DNA of 34,731 nt from assembly GCA_016184365.1 (NCBI GenBank), contig JACPCW010000113.1:29054-63784 (forward strand), written 5' to 3'. The notes under the pieces are model-generated. The model made no database searches, was not told the DNA's origin, and was given only the letters and a program-made list of their open reading frames with translations. This DNA is from Candidatus Rokuibacteriota bacterium (GTDB taxonomy: Bacteria; Methylomirabilota; Methylomirabilia; Rokubacteriales; CSP1-6). Of this stretch, positions 18,925-29,305 are shown one piece after another; positions within the stretch are counted from its first letter, which is position 1; each line of letters begins with the position of its first letter. A program made the position numbers and the translations under genes.

Positions 18925-19031
18925 TACCGGATCATTGGTAGCGGGGTCCGCGAGGCCGCGACCACCGAGGGTGGGCTTTGTCGCTCCCGGTCGCGTCGAG
19001 CCGGCGTGCAGTCCGCGCGCGATGCACCCAT
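18924..19031 (-). CDS. Possible 35-codon linking ORF between lolC/E and lolD
   Basis: The gap between the permease and lolD is filled exactly by an open frame of 35 codons. Its ATG overlaps the permease stop (TGATG) and its TAA overlaps the lolD ATG (TAATG). The predicted peptide starts [14 protein letters not shown] and ends TPLPMIR; it is Arg/Pro-rich, has no membrane segment or known domain, and resembles random GC-rich coding. The likeliest role, if translated, is to carry ribosomes from the permease to lolD. It could equally be chance, and confidence is low. Confidence 0.25.
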   Translation of the reverse strand: MGASRADCTPARRDRERQSPPSVVAASRTPLPMIR

Positions 19032-20266
19032 CACTCGTAGCGAAGCACGTCCACCGGCGCGAGCTGTCCTGCGCGGCGCGCGGGGATCACCGTGGCGAGG
19101 AACGCGAGCAGCAGCGTCGCGCTCACGATCAGCACGAAGTCCCCCGGCGTCAGCTTCATCAGCAGGTAGTCGATCTGGTACACGTCGCCGGCCAGCCGGA
19201 TGATCTTGTACGTGTTCTGGATCCAGATCAGCGCCAGGCCGACGAAGCTGCCCGCGAGCGTGCCGACCAGGCCGATCGTCATGCCGACGGTGAAGAAGAC
19301 CGCGGTGATGCTCGGGCCGGAGGCGCCGATCGATTTCAGGATGCCGATCTCCTTGCGCTTCTCCGCGACGAGCAGCACGAGGTGGCCGATGATCGCGAAT
19401 GCCGCGACCAGCACGATGATCGTCACGATGACGAAGAGCGCGAGCTTCTCGAGCTGGAGCGCGTTGAAGAGATTGCGATTCATCTCCATCCAGTCGCGGA
19501 TCCAGAACGGGTACCCGAGCTCCTGCGAGATGCGGCGCCCGACGGTCTTCGCCTCGAACGGGTCGTGGAGCTTCACCTCGATGCCGGTCACGCCGGTCGT
19601 GAGCCCCGCGAACTCCTGCGCGGCCGGCAGTGCGAGATAGGCGACCGACGCGTCGTACTCGTGCATGCCGACCTCGAGCGTGCCGGCCACCGTGTAGCGC
19701 CGCATGCGCGGCACCATGCCGACGGCGGTCAGCGCGCCTTGCGGCGAAATGACCGTGACGCTGTCGCCGGGCAGGACGCCCAGCGTTCGCGCCATCTCGG
19801 ATCCGAGCAGGATCGCCGGCTCGCCGGCGATGACGGGATCGAGACGGCCGCTCTTGAGCTGCGCGCGAACGTCCTGGACGATCGACGCGGATCCGAGATC
19901 GACGCCGCGGATGACGCCCCCGTGGGCGCCACCCGGCGCGCTCGTGAAGAGGGCCTGCTGCAGCACGAAGGGCGTCGCCGATTTCACGCCCGGGAGCACG
20001 CGGATCCGTTCGGCCAGGGGACCTGAGCCCGCCACACCGCGCCCGCCCGCCTGCAGCACGAGCAGGTGCGGATTGGCCGAGAGGATCTTGTCGCGGATCG
20101 CATCCTGGAATCCCGTCATGACCGCCAGGACCACGATGAGGGCCGCGACGCCGAGGAACACGCCGCCCACGCCGATCCAGACGAACAACGACAGGTTCGT
20201 GCGCTGGCCGCGCGCGCGGAGGTAGCGGAAGCCGAGGAACAGCTCGAACGGCAGTCCGCGGCTCAC
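19031..20266 (-). CDS. Lipoprotein-releasing ABC permease, LolC/LolE type
   Basis: A 411-residue FtsX/MacB-type permease: [19 protein letters not shown] leads into a first membrane helix ([21 protein letters not shown]), the LolC/E hallmark [19 protein letters not shown], a periplasmic domain (about residues 45-265), and three C-terminal helices ending [17 protein letters not shown]. LolC/E proteins with LolD extract triacylated lipoproteins from the inner membrane. Only one permease gene is here, where E. coli has two (lolC and lolE); it may form a homodimer like LolF, or its partner may lie elsewhere. The GTG overlaps the lysS stop. lolD follows after 106 bp. Confidence 0.92.
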   Translation of the reverse strand: MSRGLPFELFLGFRYLRARGQRTNLSLFVWIGVGGVFLGVAALIVVLAVMTGFQDAIRDKILSANPHLLVLQAGGRGVAGSGPLAERIRVLPGVKSATPFVLQQALFTSAPGGAHGGVIRGVDLGSASIVQDVRAQLKSGRLDPVIAGEPAILLGSEMARTLGVLPGDSVTVISPQGALTAVGMVPRMRRYTVAGTLEVGMHEYDASVAYLALPAAQEFAGLTTGVTGIEVKLHDPFEAKTVGRRISQELGYPFWIRDWMEMNRNLFNALQLEKLALFVIVTIIVLVAAFAIIGHLVLLVAEKRKEIGILKSIGASGPSITAVFFTVGMTIGLVGTLAGSFVGLALIWIQNTYKIIRLAGDVYQIDYLLMKLTPGDFVLIVSATLLLAFLATVIPARRAGQLAPVDVLRYE

Positions 20267-21782
20267 GAGGCGCCCTCGTCGATGCCGAGCTCGAGATCGC
20301 GCTCGGGGCGGAGATGCGGGAAGAGGATCACCTCGCGGATCGAGCTCTGGTCGGTGAAGAGCATGGTCAGCCGGTCGATGCCGATCCCCTCGCCCGCCGC
20401 CGGCGGCATCCCGTACTCGAGCGCGCGGACGTAGTCGAGATCGAGCCAGTGCGCCTCGTCGTCGCCGCGCGCCAGCAGCGCCGCCTGCTCACGGAAGCGC
20501 CCGAGCTGATCGATCGGATCGTTGAGCTCGCTGTACGCGTTGGCGATCTCGCGGTTCGCGATGAACAGCTCGAAGCGATCGACGAGCGCCGGATCGCTCC
20601 GCTTCGTCTTCGCGAGCGGCGACAGCTCGATCGGGAAGTCGATGACGAACGTCGGCGGCACGAGCGTCGGCTCGACGAGCGTCTCGAACACGTCCTTCCA
20701 GAGGCGCCACGCCGGGCCGCCGTGGTGCTCGATCCCCCGCGCGCGCGCCGCGGGCACGAGCGCTTCGACGCCGGTGTCCGGCGTCACGGTCAGGCCGAGC
20801 GCTTCGGACAGTCCCGTGAAGAACGGGAGCCGCCGCCATGGCGGTGTGAGATCGATGGTGTGCTCGCCCCACGTGAGCGTGACCCCGCCCTTCAGCGTCT
20901 GCGCGAGCTCCGTGAACATCGCTTCCGTCAGCTCCATCAGGTCCCCGTAGTCGGCATAGGCCTGGTAGAACTCGAGCATCGTGAACTCCGGGTTGTGCTG
21001 GGTGTCGACGCCTTCGTTCCGGAAGTTCCGGTTGATCTCGTAGACCCGATCGAAGCCGCCCACGACGAGACGCTTCAGATAGAGCTCCGGCGCGATGCGG
21101 AGGAAGAGCTCCATGTCGAGCGCGTTGTGGTGCGTGCGGAACGGCCGCGCGATGGCGCCCCCGGGGATCGGCTGCATCATCGGCGTCTCGACTTCGACGA
21201 AGCCGCGGGCGTCGAGGAACGCGCGGAGCGCGTGCACCAGCCGCGATCGGAGCGCGAAGATCTCGCGCGTCTCCGGATTCACGACGAGATCGACGTACCG
21301 CTGCCGGTAGCGCGTCTCGACGTCCTTCAACCCGTGCCACTTCTCCGGCAGCGGCCGCAGTGACTTCGACAGGAACGTGAACGCCTTCACCGCCACCGTG
21401 ATCTCACCGGTTCGCGTGCGGAACATCTCGCCGGTGACGCCGATGAAGTCGCCGACGTCGAGGTCCGTGAAGGGCGCGTAATCGTCGCCGAGCGCATCGG
21501 CGCGCGCGTAGAGCTGCAGCCGCCCGGTCTGATCCATGAGATGCGCGAAGCACGTCTTGCCGTGGTGGCGCATCGACACGACGCGACCGGCCACGCTGAC
21601 CGCTCCGACGGCCTTCAGCTCGTCGTCCGTCGCACCCGCCAGCCCGCCCGTCAGCGCGCGCGCCCAGTGCGTGACCGGGTAGCGGCCGCCGAACGGATCG
21701 ATGCCGCGCGCCCGCAGCCCGTCGAGCTTTTCGCGGCGCAATCGGAGGAGGTCGCTGCCTTCCGGCCTGCCTTCGGCTCCGC

Positions 21783-21786
<4 letters not shown>
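20263..21786 (-). CDS. lysS: Lysyl-tRNA synthetase, class II
   Basis: LysS charges tRNA-Lys. The 507-residue product has an N-terminal OB-fold anticodon-binding domain ([24 protein letters not shown]) and a class II catalytic core: motif 1 around [21 protein letters not shown], motif 2 with [15 protein letters not shown] and [17 protein letters not shown], and motif 3 [26 protein letters not shown]. The GTG at 21786 overlaps the prfB stop (GTGA) and gives a normal length; longer versions of the frame lie inside prfB. Its stop overlaps the lolC/E GTG in the same way. prfB-lysS adjacency is common in bacteria. Confidence 0.97.
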
Positions 21787-22886
<1,100 letters not shown>

Positions 22887-22887
<1 letters not shown>

Positions 22888-24488
22888 CACTTGGAACCGG
22901 GGGCCCCGACATGGCCCCCGGACCCCCCACGCTCGGCACGCCGCGGGGAACCCGTGGCGCTCCTCGAATCCCGTGACAGGTTTGCCGGGCGCGCGGCGAG
23001 CGCGAGGGCCGCGGCCGAGACGCCGAGGCCGAGATACGCGAGCCAGTCGCCGAAGCGCGTGTACAGCGTGGTCACCGACCGGAGCGGAAGGCGCTCGGTG
23101 ATGAGACCCCGCTCGAACAGCGGCAGGCGGCGCACGATGCGTCCGGTCGGCGCGATGAATGCGGAGACGCCGGTGTTCGCCGAGCGTGCGAGCGCGACGC
23201 GATGCTCGACGGCGCGCAGCGGATACATCGCCAGATGCTGGAGCGGGCCCGCGGTCAGCCCGAACCACGCATCGTTCGTCATGTTGATCATGAGGCGCGC
23301 GCCATCCTTCACGAAGTCACGGACGAGCCCGGGGAAGATGCCCTCGTAGCAAATCACGACACCGAACGGGGCGGGCGGACCGGGAAACACGACGGCCGCG
23401 GCGCCAGGCTCCAACTCCGAAATGAACTCGGCCCAACCCCGCACGAAGCCAATGATTCCGGCAAGCGGCACGTACTCTCCGAACGGGACAAGATGGATCT
23501 TATCATACCGCCCGACCACGCCCCGTTCGTCGAGTAAAAACACGGTATTACGCAGCGTCGGGGGCCGGCCGCCCTCGACGTCGACGCTGCCCACGAGGAC
23601 GGGGGCGCCGATCTCGCGTGACAGGCCGATGACCGCCGCGGTCAGCACCGGGTCGCGGCGCAGGACGGTCGGCGCCGATGTCTCCGGCCAGACGAGCAGC
23701 TGCGACTCCCCGCGCCGGAGCTGACCGGACAGCCCGAAGTAGGTCCGCAGCGTCGACTCGGCGAACCGTTCGTCCCACTTCAGCGGTTGCGGAATGGACG
23801 GCTGCATCACGGAGATCGTGAACGTCTCCCCGCTCACGGGCGCTCGCAGCCGTGCGGCGCCGAAGCCGAGCGATGCGCCGACGACGATCACGCCGACGGC
23901 CAGACCCGCGAGGCCGCGACGAAGCGGCAGCGCCACGACCGCGGCCAGCGCCGCATTCATCAGCGCGACGACGAAGCTCACGGCCCACACACCGCCGAGC
24001 TCGGCGATCTGGATCACCGGGAGCTGGAGATATTGCGAATAGCCGAGCAGTCCCCACGGGAACCCGCTGAAGAGGACACTCCGGATCCACTCGGCGGCGA
24101 CCCAGAAGAACGGCACCATCGCGAGCGCCGGCGCGGCGCCGCGGCGCCGCGCCACGAACGACACGGCGGCGGTGACGAGGCCGAACCAGAGTCCGCAGTA
24201 CGCCGCCAGCAGCGACGTCGGTCCCCACGTGAGCGGCCACGGAATCGCGCTGTACGTCGAGAACGTGAAGTTCAGCCATCGCAGCAGCGGCAGGAAGAAC
24301 GCGAAGCCGCCGAGACAGCCCCAGCCGAGCGCCGCGCGCGGGCCCGTGGCGAGCGCGACGAGGAGGAACGGGACGAGCGCACACCACGCGAGCCACTGCC
24401 AGTCGAGCGGCGGATACGCCTGCGCGAGCGCGACGCCGCCCACCGTCACCGCCGCGGCGCGGACGAGCCGCCGCCGCACGTGGATCAC
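22887..24488 (-). CDS. lnt: Apolipoprotein N-acyltransferase Lnt with repeat-derived tail
   Basis: Lnt adds the third acyl chain to the N-terminal cysteine of lipoproteins in the inner membrane, which licenses them for Lol export. The 533-residue product has about seven N-terminal membrane helices and a periplasmic nitrilase-fold domain with the catalytic Glu, Lys and Cys in WPETSAPTVL, KIHLVPFGEYVPL and VVICYEGIFPGL, plus MTNDAWFG. A last membrane helix (WLAYLGLGVSAAALALA) ends the normal protein. About 30 further residues (LSRDSRSATGSPRR, then GGSGGHVGAPGSK) are encoded entirely by repeat copy 4, so the tail is probably acquired. Start GTG overlaps the phosphoesterase stop. Its TGA overlaps the prfB ATG (TGATG). 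Context with the Lol genes fits lipoprotein maturation. Confidence 0.95.
22897..22967 (+). repeat. Two-hairpin element, copy 4 (inside 3' end of lnt)
   Basis: Hairpin 1: CCGGGGGCC, loop CCGACAT, GGCCCCCGG (22897-22921), a perfect 9-bp stem. Hairpin 2 (22935-22963): GGCACGCC, GC, GGG, loop GAA, CCC, GT, GGCGCTCC, with 6 of 8 outer pairs and all inner pairs formed, then CTCGA. Unlike copies 2, 3, 5 and 6 it lies wholly inside a reading frame, as the C-terminal tail of Lnt. Hairpin 1 ends 9 nt before the prfB ATG. Confidence 0.9.
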
Positions 24489-25210
24489 TCGGCGACCGCG
24501 AGACGGTCCGCGAGGAACCGCGGCAGACCGGCGGCGACGATCTTCCGTCGCGCGGTCGCGACGTCGTACGCCACGCGGCGCAGCGTGACGCGCCGGGCGT
24601 CGCAGTCCCACACCGCGTACGCCGCGCGGGGATCACGATCCCGCGGCTGGCCGACGCTCCCGACGTTGATGATGTAGCGGCGCCCGGATTCGAGCGGGAG
24701 GTCCCCCAGCCCGGCCTCGTAGTCGGGACCCGACGAGCCGAGCGACCACACCGCGGGCCGGTGCGAATGGCCGATGAAGCACAGCCGCGTCGCGAAATCT
24801 CCGAAGGCCGACCAGCCGTCTTCCGCGCCGATCAGGTACTCCCACTCGTCCGGCTGGCGCGGCGACGCGTGCACGAGCGTCGCGTCGTGCAGCTCGTGCA
24901 CGAGCGGTCGCGCCGCGAGCCACGCGCGGTGATCGTCGTCGAGGTGCTGTCCGGTCCACTCGATCGCCGCGCGCGCGTAGCGATTGAACCATGTGACCGG
25001 CAGCAGCCCGGCCACGCCGTGCTCGTGGTTGCCCGCGACGAACGCCTCGGCGCGCTCGGCGAGCATCTCCACGCAGGGCAGCGGATCGGCGCCGTAGCCG
25101 ACGACGTCGCCGAGGCAGACGACGGCATCGGCCTGCGCGGCGACGTCGTCGAGGACGGCTCGAAGCGCTTCCAGGTTGGCGTGAACGTCGCTGAGAACGG
25201 CGTACCGCAC
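24485..25210 (-). CDS. Calcineurin-like metallophosphoesterase (YfcE/diesterase type)
   Basis: A 241-residue phosphoesterase with the five metal-binding blocks of the calcineurin fold: SDVHANLEAL at the N-terminus, GDVVGYGADP, GNHEHGVAG, the HASP segment and GHSHRP, closing with the NVGSVGQPRD loop. This pattern (D-x-H, GDxxGYG, GNHE, HSH) is that of stand-alone YfcE/MJ0936-like phosphodiesterases, not LpxH, so it is not proposed as the UDP-diacylglucosamine hydrolase; lpxI is present instead. The natural substrate is unknown. The GTG at 25210 was chosen because it leads directly into the first beta strand and lies 11 nt after nusB. The stop overlaps the lnt GTG (GTGA). Confidence 0.88.
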   Translation of the reverse strand: MRYAVLSDVHANLEALRAVLDDVAAQADAVVCLGDVVGYGADPLPCVEMLAERAEAFVAGNHEHGVAGLLPVTWFNRYARAAIEWTGQHLDDDHRAWLAARPLVHELHDATLVHASPRQPDEWEYLIGAEDGWSAFGDFATRLCFIGHSHRPAVWSLGSSGPDYEAGLGDLPLESGRRYIINVGSVGQPRDRDPRAAYAVWDCDARRVTLRRVAYDVATARRKIVAAGLPRFLADRLAVAE

Positions 25211-25221
25211 GGGAGGCCCGT

Positions 25222-25641
25222 TCAGGAGGCGGGCCGGAGCTCCCGATGCACGCGGTCGAGGATGCCGTTGATGAACCGGCTCGATTCGCGGGTGCCGAAC
25301 TTCTTGGCGATCTCGATCGCCTCGTTGATCGCGACCTTCGGCGGGACGTCGGGCTGCCAGCCGAGCTCGCAGACGGCGAGACGCAGGAGGTTGCGGTCGA
25401 CCACCGCCATGCGATCGAGGTCCCAGTGCTCGGTGCATCGCGTGATGAGGCCGTCGATCTTTTCCTGGTTCATCTTCGTGCCGTCGACGAGCGCCTGCGC
25501 GTACGCGCGCGTCGCGTCGTCGGCGGCGCTGTGCTGCGCCCAGAACTCCGTCGCGTACGGCGCCGCGTCGCCGGCGCCATGCAGGTCGAGCTGGTACAGG
25601 AACTGGAGCGCGAGCTCGCGGGCTTTCCTGCGCTTCGTCAC
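25222..25641 (-). CDS. nusB: Transcription antitermination factor NusB
   Basis: NusB binds boxA RNA with NusE (S10) to stop premature termination, mainly in rRNA operons. The 139-residue all-helical product opens MTKRRKARELALQFLYQLDLHG and contains RMAVVDRNLLRLAVCEL and PPKVAINEAIEIAKKFGT followed by RFINGILD, all typical NusB segments. It starts at GTG with GGAGG nine bases upstream (25651-25655), one of the few clear ribosome-binding sites here. Placement directly after ribH is the common rib-nusB arrangement. Eleven bases separate it from the phosphoesterase gene. Confidence 0.96.
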   Translation of the reverse strand: MTKRRKARELALQFLYQLDLHGAGDAAPYATEFWAQHSAADDATRAYAQALVDGTKMNQEKIDGLITRCTEHWDLDRMAVVDRNLLRLAVCELGWQPDVPPKVAINEAIEIAKKFGTRESSRFINGILDRVHRELRPAS

Positions 25642-25660
25642 ACCGCCGGCCCTCCCGGTC

Positions 25661-26194
25661 TCACCGGCTTCGCCTGGTGCGAGCGGCGTGCCGTCCGGAT
25701 CGGGTCTCTTCGAGACGCGACGCGAACTCGGCCATCTCGATCGCGGCTTCGGCCGCCTCGGTCCCGCGGTTCCCCACGGCGCCGCCGGCGCGCGCCCACG
25801 CCTGGTCTTCGGTCAGCGCGGTGATCACGCCGAACGTGGTCGGCACGCCCGTGCGAACGCCGACCTCGCGGATCCCCGCGGCTGCTTCGCCCGCGACGAA
25901 ATCGAAATGCGGCGTCTCGCCGCGGATGACGCAGCCCACGCAGACGATGGCGGCATATCCGCCGCGCGCGGCCAGCAGCGACGCCGCCTGCGGCAGCTCG
26001 AACGCCCCCGGCACCCAGTGCACCTCGACGTCCTCGGCGGGAATCTTCGCCGCCTCGAATGCATCACGCGCGCCGTCGACGAGGCGCTCGCTGATGCGCT
26101 CGTTGAACCGTGCGGCGACGATCGCAAAGCGGCGCGGACCGTTCCCGGTGAGGCCGGAGGCCGAAACGCGCCGCTTCGGAGCCCGCCCGGCCAC
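25661..26194 (-). CDS. ribH: 6,7-dimethyl-8-ribityllumazine synthase
   Basis: RibH condenses the two RibBA/RibD-derived precursors into lumazine, the substrate of riboflavin synthase. The core carries FAIVAARFNERISERLVDGA, VPGAFELPQAASLLA, the phosphate-binding and catalytic-His segment CVIRGETPHFDFVAGEAA, VPTTFGVITALTEDQAWARAGG and GNRGTEAAEAAIEMA. The GTG at 26194, just after the ribBA stop, gives 177 residues, about 20 longer than usual: a basic N-terminal lead and an Arg-rich C-terminal tail (SGRHAARTRRSR). The same frame runs further upstream but only inside ribBA. No clear Shine-Dalgarno precedes the GTG, so coupling to ribBA is likely and the start is slightly uncertain. Confidence 0.94.
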   Translation of the reverse strand: MAGRAPKRRVSASGLTGNGPRRFAIVAARFNERISERLVDGARDAFEAAKIPAEDVEVHWVPGAFELPQAASLLAARGGYAAIVCVGCVIRGETPHFDFVAGEAAAGIREVGVRTGVPTTFGVITALTEDQAWARAGGAVGNRGTEAAEAAIEMAEFASRLEETRSGRHAARTRRSR

Positions 26195-26196
26195 GC

Positions 26197-27405
26197 TCAG
26201 TCCGAGAAGGACAGCAGGTGTCCGAGCTTGTCGCGCTTCGTCGAGAGGTACTTCCGGTTGCGCTCGGTCGGCGCCACCTCGACCGGCAGGCGCTCGACGA
26301 TCGTCAGCCCGTAGCTCTCGAGGCCGACGCGCTTCCTCGGATTGTTCGTGAGCAGGCGCAGGTGCTTGACGCCCAGGTCGACCAGGATCTGCGCGCCGAT
26401 GCCGTAGTCGCGCGGGTCGGCCTGGAAGCCGAGCAGCTGGTTCGCCTCGACGGTGTCCTTGCCGATGTCCTGGAGCTCGTACGACCGGATCTTGTTGACG
26501 AGGCCGATCCCCCGCCCTTCCTGCCGCAGATACACGAGCACGCCGCGGCCTTCGGCGCGAATGATGTCGAGCGCCGCGCGGAGCTGCTCGCCGCAGTCGC
26601 AGCGCTGCGAGCGGAAGACGTCGCCGGTCAGACACTCGGAATGCATGCGCACGAGCACCGGCGTCTCGCCCGCGACGTCCCCGTAGACGAGCGCGAGCGG
26701 CGTCCAGCTCTCGACCGTCGTCTCGTAGGCGATCGCGGTGAAGTCGCCGAACTCCGTCGGCAGCTTCGACACCGCGACGCGGTGGACCAGCTTCTCCTTG
26801 CGCACGCGGTACTCGATGAGCGCCTTGATGGTCGTCATCTTGAGCCCGTGCCGCCGCGCGAAGTCGACGAGCTGCGGCACCCGCGCCATCCCGCCTTCCT
26901 CGTCCATCACTTCGCAGATCACGCCGGCGGGATAGCAGCCGGCGAGGCGCGCGAGATCGACGGAGGCCTCGGTGTGACCGGCGCGGCGGAGCACGCCACC
27001 GGCCTTCGCGCGGAGCGGGTTCACGTGGCCCGGGCGCGTCAGGTCTTCGGGGCGGGTGGCCGGATCGACCAGCGTCCGGATGCTGACCGCGCGGTCGTAC
27101 GCCGACGTGCCGGTCGTGACGCCGCGGCGGGCGTCGACCGTGACGGTGAACGCGGTCCCCATGGGCGCCGTGTTGTCGGACACCATCATCGGCACCTGGA
27201 GCTCGTCGAGCCGCTCGCCGAGCATCGGCACGCAGATGAGGCCGCGGCCGTGCGTGACCATGAAGTTGATGGCTTCGGGCGTGACCTTGTCGGCCGCCAT
27301 GACGAGGTCGCCCTCGTTCTCGCGGTCCTCGTCGTCGACGACGACGATCATCCGCCCGAGCCGGAGCTCCTCGAGCGCCTCGTCGACCGTGACGAACGGC
27401 GTCAT
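26197..27405 (-). CDS. ribBA: DHBP synthase / GTP cyclohydrolase II fusion RibBA
   Basis: A bifunctional enzyme that makes both riboflavin precursors: 3,4-dihydroxy-2-butanone 4-phosphate from ribulose 5-phosphate, and the diaminopyrimidinone from GTP. The N-terminal ~200 residues are the RibB domain with [16 protein letters not shown], the [17 protein letters not shown] segment and [13 protein letters not shown]. The C-terminal ~195 residues are the RibA domain with zinc cysteines in [28 protein letters not shown], and DYGIGAQIL. Both catalytic signatures are intact, so both activities are expected. 402 residues, normal for the fusion. ATG start inside the ribE stop (ATGA); its TGA at 26199 lies 2 nt before the ribH GTG. 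Confidence 0.97.
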   Translation of the reverse strand: MTPFVTVDEALEELRLGRMIVVVDDEDRENEGDLVMAADKVTPEAINFMVTHGRGLICVPMLGERLDELQVPMMVSDNTAPMGTAFTVTVDARRGVTTGTSAYDRAVSIRTLVDPATRPEDLTRPGHVNPLRAKAGGVLRRAGHTEASVDLARLAGCYPAGVICEVMDEEGGMARVPQLVDFARRHGLKMTTIKALIEYRVRKEKLVHRVAVSKLPTEFGDFTAIAYETTVESWTPLALVYGDVAGETPVLVRMHSECLTGDVFRSQRCDCGEQLRAALDIIRAEGRGVLVYLRQEGRGIGLVNKIRSYELQDIGKDTVEANQLLGFQADPRDYGIGAQILVDLGVKHLRLLTNNPRKRVGLESYGLTIVERLPVEVAPTERNRKYLSTKRDKLGHLLSFSD

Positions 27406-28001
27406 CGCGCGTCTCGCAGCGCGGCCGATCGCACGACGTACTTGCCGATCACGTCGGCCTCGATGTTCACCCTGTCGCCCACCGTCAACCTCCCGAGCGT
27501 CGTCACCCCGAGCGTGTGCGGGATCAGCATGACCTCGAGCCAGCCGCTCCCGAGCGCCGCGATCGTCAGGCTCACGCCGTCGATCGCGACCGATCCCTGC
27601 GGGATCATCAGCGCGTCCAGCGCCGCGTCGAATCCGACGCGGACGCGCGCGGTCGATTCTACACGCGTCGTCGCATCGACCGTGCCGACACCGTCGACGT
27701 GGCCGAGCACGAGATGACCGCCGAGCGAGCCACCGAGGCGCAGCGGGCGCTCGAGGTTCACGCGGTCACCCGCCTCGAGCCGTCCGAGCGTCGTGCGCGC
27801 GAGCGTCTCCGGTCCGATCTCGAACGCGAACCCGTCGGCGTCCTTCGCGACGACCGTCAGGCACGCGCCGCTCACCGCCACGCTCGCGCCGAGCTCGCTC
27901 CCGTCCATCGTGGCGCGTGCGGCGATCTCGATGCGCGAGGTGCCGCCGCGGCGCGCGACGCGCCGTACCACGCCGACCTCCTCCACGATACCCGTGAACA
28001 T
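27402..28001 (-). CDS. ribE: Riboflavin synthase, alpha subunit type
   Basis: This enzyme dismutates two 6,7-dimethyl-8-ribityllumazine molecules to riboflavin and the diaminouracil product, the last step of the pathway. The 199-residue product begins with the hallmark [10 protein letters not shown] and contains two tandem lumazine-binding barrels: the first with [12 protein letters not shown] and a [19 protein letters not shown] segment, the second with [13 protein letters not shown] and [20 protein letters not shown]. It starts at ATG just after repeat copy 5 and ends in an ATGA overlap with ribBA, so translation is probably coupled. Called ribC or ribE depending on the species. Identity is firm. 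Confidence 0.97.
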   Translation of the reverse strand: MFTGIVEEVGVVRRVARRGGTSRIEIAARATMDGSELGASVAVSGACLTVVAKDADGFAFEIGPETLARTTLGRLEAGDRVNLERPLRLGGSLGGHLVLGHVDGVGTVDATTRVESTARVRVGFDAALDALMIPQGSVAIDGVSLTIAALGSGWLEVMLIPHTLGVTTLGRLTVGDRVNIEADVIGKYVVRSAALRDAR

Positions 28002-28005
28002 CTAA

Positions 28006-28076
28006 CCGGGGGCCCCGAAATGGCCCCCGGACCCCCAACGCTCGGAGCGCCCCGGGAAACCCGTGGCGCTCCTCGA
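28006..28076 (+). repeat. Two-hairpin intergenic element, copy 5 (ribD-ribE)
   Basis: Hairpin 1: CCGGGGGCC, loop CCGAAAT, GGCCCCCGG (28006-28030), a perfect 9-bp stem. Hairpin 2 (28044-28072): GGAGCGCC, CC, GGG, loop AAA, CCC, GT, GGCGCTCC, with every outer and inner pair formed. Ends CTCGA. It occupies the ribD-ribE gap, and hairpin 1 ends 4 nt before the ribE ATG. Compared with copy 3, the outer stem has A-T where copy 3 has G-C, and the inner stem has GGG/CCC where copy 3 has GGC/GCC, so pairing is kept while sequence changes. Confidence 0.92.
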
Positions 28077-28098
28077 CTCTGGTGGACGGGTCCGCATC

Positions 28099-29211
28099 TC
28101 AGTATGGGCGCGAGCTGGTCACGTCCGCCTCGAGCAGGACATCAGCGCCGACCGGCGTGATTTCGAACGCCTCGAGCCGCACCGCGTCCTTCAGCGCGCG
28201 GCCCGCGCCGCCGACCAGCGCCGGCGCCCGACCGCCGAGCACGAGCGGCGCGATGAACACGGCCACGCGGTCCACCAGACCGGCATCGAGGAACGCGGCG
28301 TGCACCTCGCCACCGCCTTCCACGAGCACGGCGCGCACCTCGCGCGTCGCCAGCCAGTCGAGCACCTTCGCGAGGTCGACGCGGCCGTCGCGGCCCGGAC
28401 ATCTGACGACGGTCGCGCCACGCGCGCCGAGCGCCGCGACACGCGCGCTGTCGGCGCGCTCACCGACGGCGATGATCGCTCGCGCCGATGTTCCCGCGGC
28501 GATGATCCGGCTGCCGACCGGTGTGCGCGCGAGCGAATCGAGCACCACGCGGTACGGCTCGCGCGGCCACGGGGCATCGAGCCGGACGTCGAGACGCGGA
28601 TCGTCCTTCAGCACGGTTTCGATCCCGACCACGATCGCGTCCGACTCGCTGCGCAGGCGGTGAGCGCGCGCGCGGGCCGCGTCGCCGGTGATCCATCGCG
28701 AGGCGCCCTCGGCGTCCGCGATCCGCCCGTCCAGGGTGACGGCGCCCTTCAGCGTGACGTGCGGACGGCCGCGCCGCATCGCCGTCACGAACGCGCGGTT
28801 CTGGCGGGCGGCTTCGCCGGCGAGGACGCCTTCGGTGACGTCGACGCCGGCCTCGCGCAGCGCCGCGAGGCCGCGCCCGCTGACGAGCGGATTCGGGTCC
28901 GTCATCGCCGCGACGACGCGCCGCACGCCCGCGGCCATGACGCGCGGCGCGCACGGTGGCGTCCGGCCGTGATGCGCGCACGGCTCGAGCGTCACGTAGA
29001 GCGTCGCGTCGCGCGCGCGCGTGCCGGCCGCGTCGAGCGCTTCGATCTCTGCGTGCGCCTGCCCGGCCGCGCGATGGAATCCTTCGCCGACGACCGCGTC
29101 GCCCTGGACGACGACGGCGCCGACGAGCGGATTCGGCGACGTGAGACCACGCGCCCGCTCGGCGAGCGCCAGCGCCCGCCGCATGAACGTGGCATCGCGC
29201 TCGCGATCCAT
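28099..29211 (-). CDS. ribD: Bifunctional riboflavin biosynthesis deaminase/reductase RibD
   Basis: RibD deaminates 2,5-diamino-6-ribosylamino-4(3H)-pyrimidinone 5'-phosphate and then reduces the ribosyl side chain with NADPH, steps two and three of riboflavin synthesis. The 370-residue product has an N-terminal CDA-fold deaminase with zinc motifs HAEIEAL and PCAHHGRTPPC, and a C-terminal reductase beginning near VTLKGAVTLDGRIADA, with SRWITGDAARARAHRLRSESDAIVVGIETVLKDDP. The length matches the usual 360-380. It starts at ATG immediately downstream of repeat copy 6, with no Shine-Dalgarno outside the hairpin. It heads a ribD-ribE-ribBA-ribH-nusB run; no FMN riboswitch is seen upstream. Confidence 0.97.
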   Translation of the reverse strand: MDRERDATFMRRALALAERARGLTSPNPLVGAVVVQGDAVVGEGFHRAAGQAHAEIEALDAAGTRARDATLYVTLEPCAHHGRTPPCAPRVMAAGVRRVVAAMTDPNPLVSGRGLAALREAGVDVTEGVLAGEAARQNRAFVTAMRRGRPHVTLKGAVTLDGRIADAEGASRWITGDAARARAHRLRSESDAIVVGIETVLKDDPRLDVRLDAPWPREPYRVVLDSLARTPVGSRIIAAGTSARAIIAVGERADSARVAALGARGATVVRCPGRDGRVDLAKVLDWLATREVRAVLVEGGGEVHAAFLDAGLVDRVAVFIAPLVLGGRAPALVGGAGRALKDAVRLEAFEITPVGADVLLEADVTSSRPY

Positions 29212-29215
29212 TATT

Positions 29216-29286
29216 CCGGGGGCCCCGACATGGCCCCCGGACCCCCACCGCTTGGCGGCCGCCGGCGAAGCCGTCGCCCGCCTCGA
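29216..29286 (+). repeat. Two-hairpin intergenic element, copy 6 (ftsY-ribD)
   Basis: Hairpin 1 is CCGGGGGCC, loop CCGACAT, GGCCCCCGG (29216-29240), a perfect 9-bp stem. After a GACCCCC-type linker, hairpin 2 spans 29254-29282: GGCGGCCG, CC, GGC, loop GAA, GCC, GT, CGCCCGCC, with 7 of 8 outer pairs and all 3 inner pairs formed, then CTCGA. It fills most of the ftsY-ribD gap, and hairpin 1 ends 4 nt before the ribD ATG. In mRNA sense the loop contains an ATG that opens a six-codon frame (MSGPPE) ending TAATG on the ribD start. Confidence 0.9.
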
Positions 29287-29305
29287 CCGCGCGCACCGGC
29301 CGGGG

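Noticed and set aside
24485..25210. The metallophosphoesterase as LpxH
   Set aside because: It has the stand-alone YfcE-type motif pattern, sits in a different gene group, and lpxI already fills that step next to lpxB.
29211..29305. FMN riboswitch upstream of ribD
   Set aside because: The gap is filled by the two-hairpin repeat; no RFN-type conserved bases are seen.
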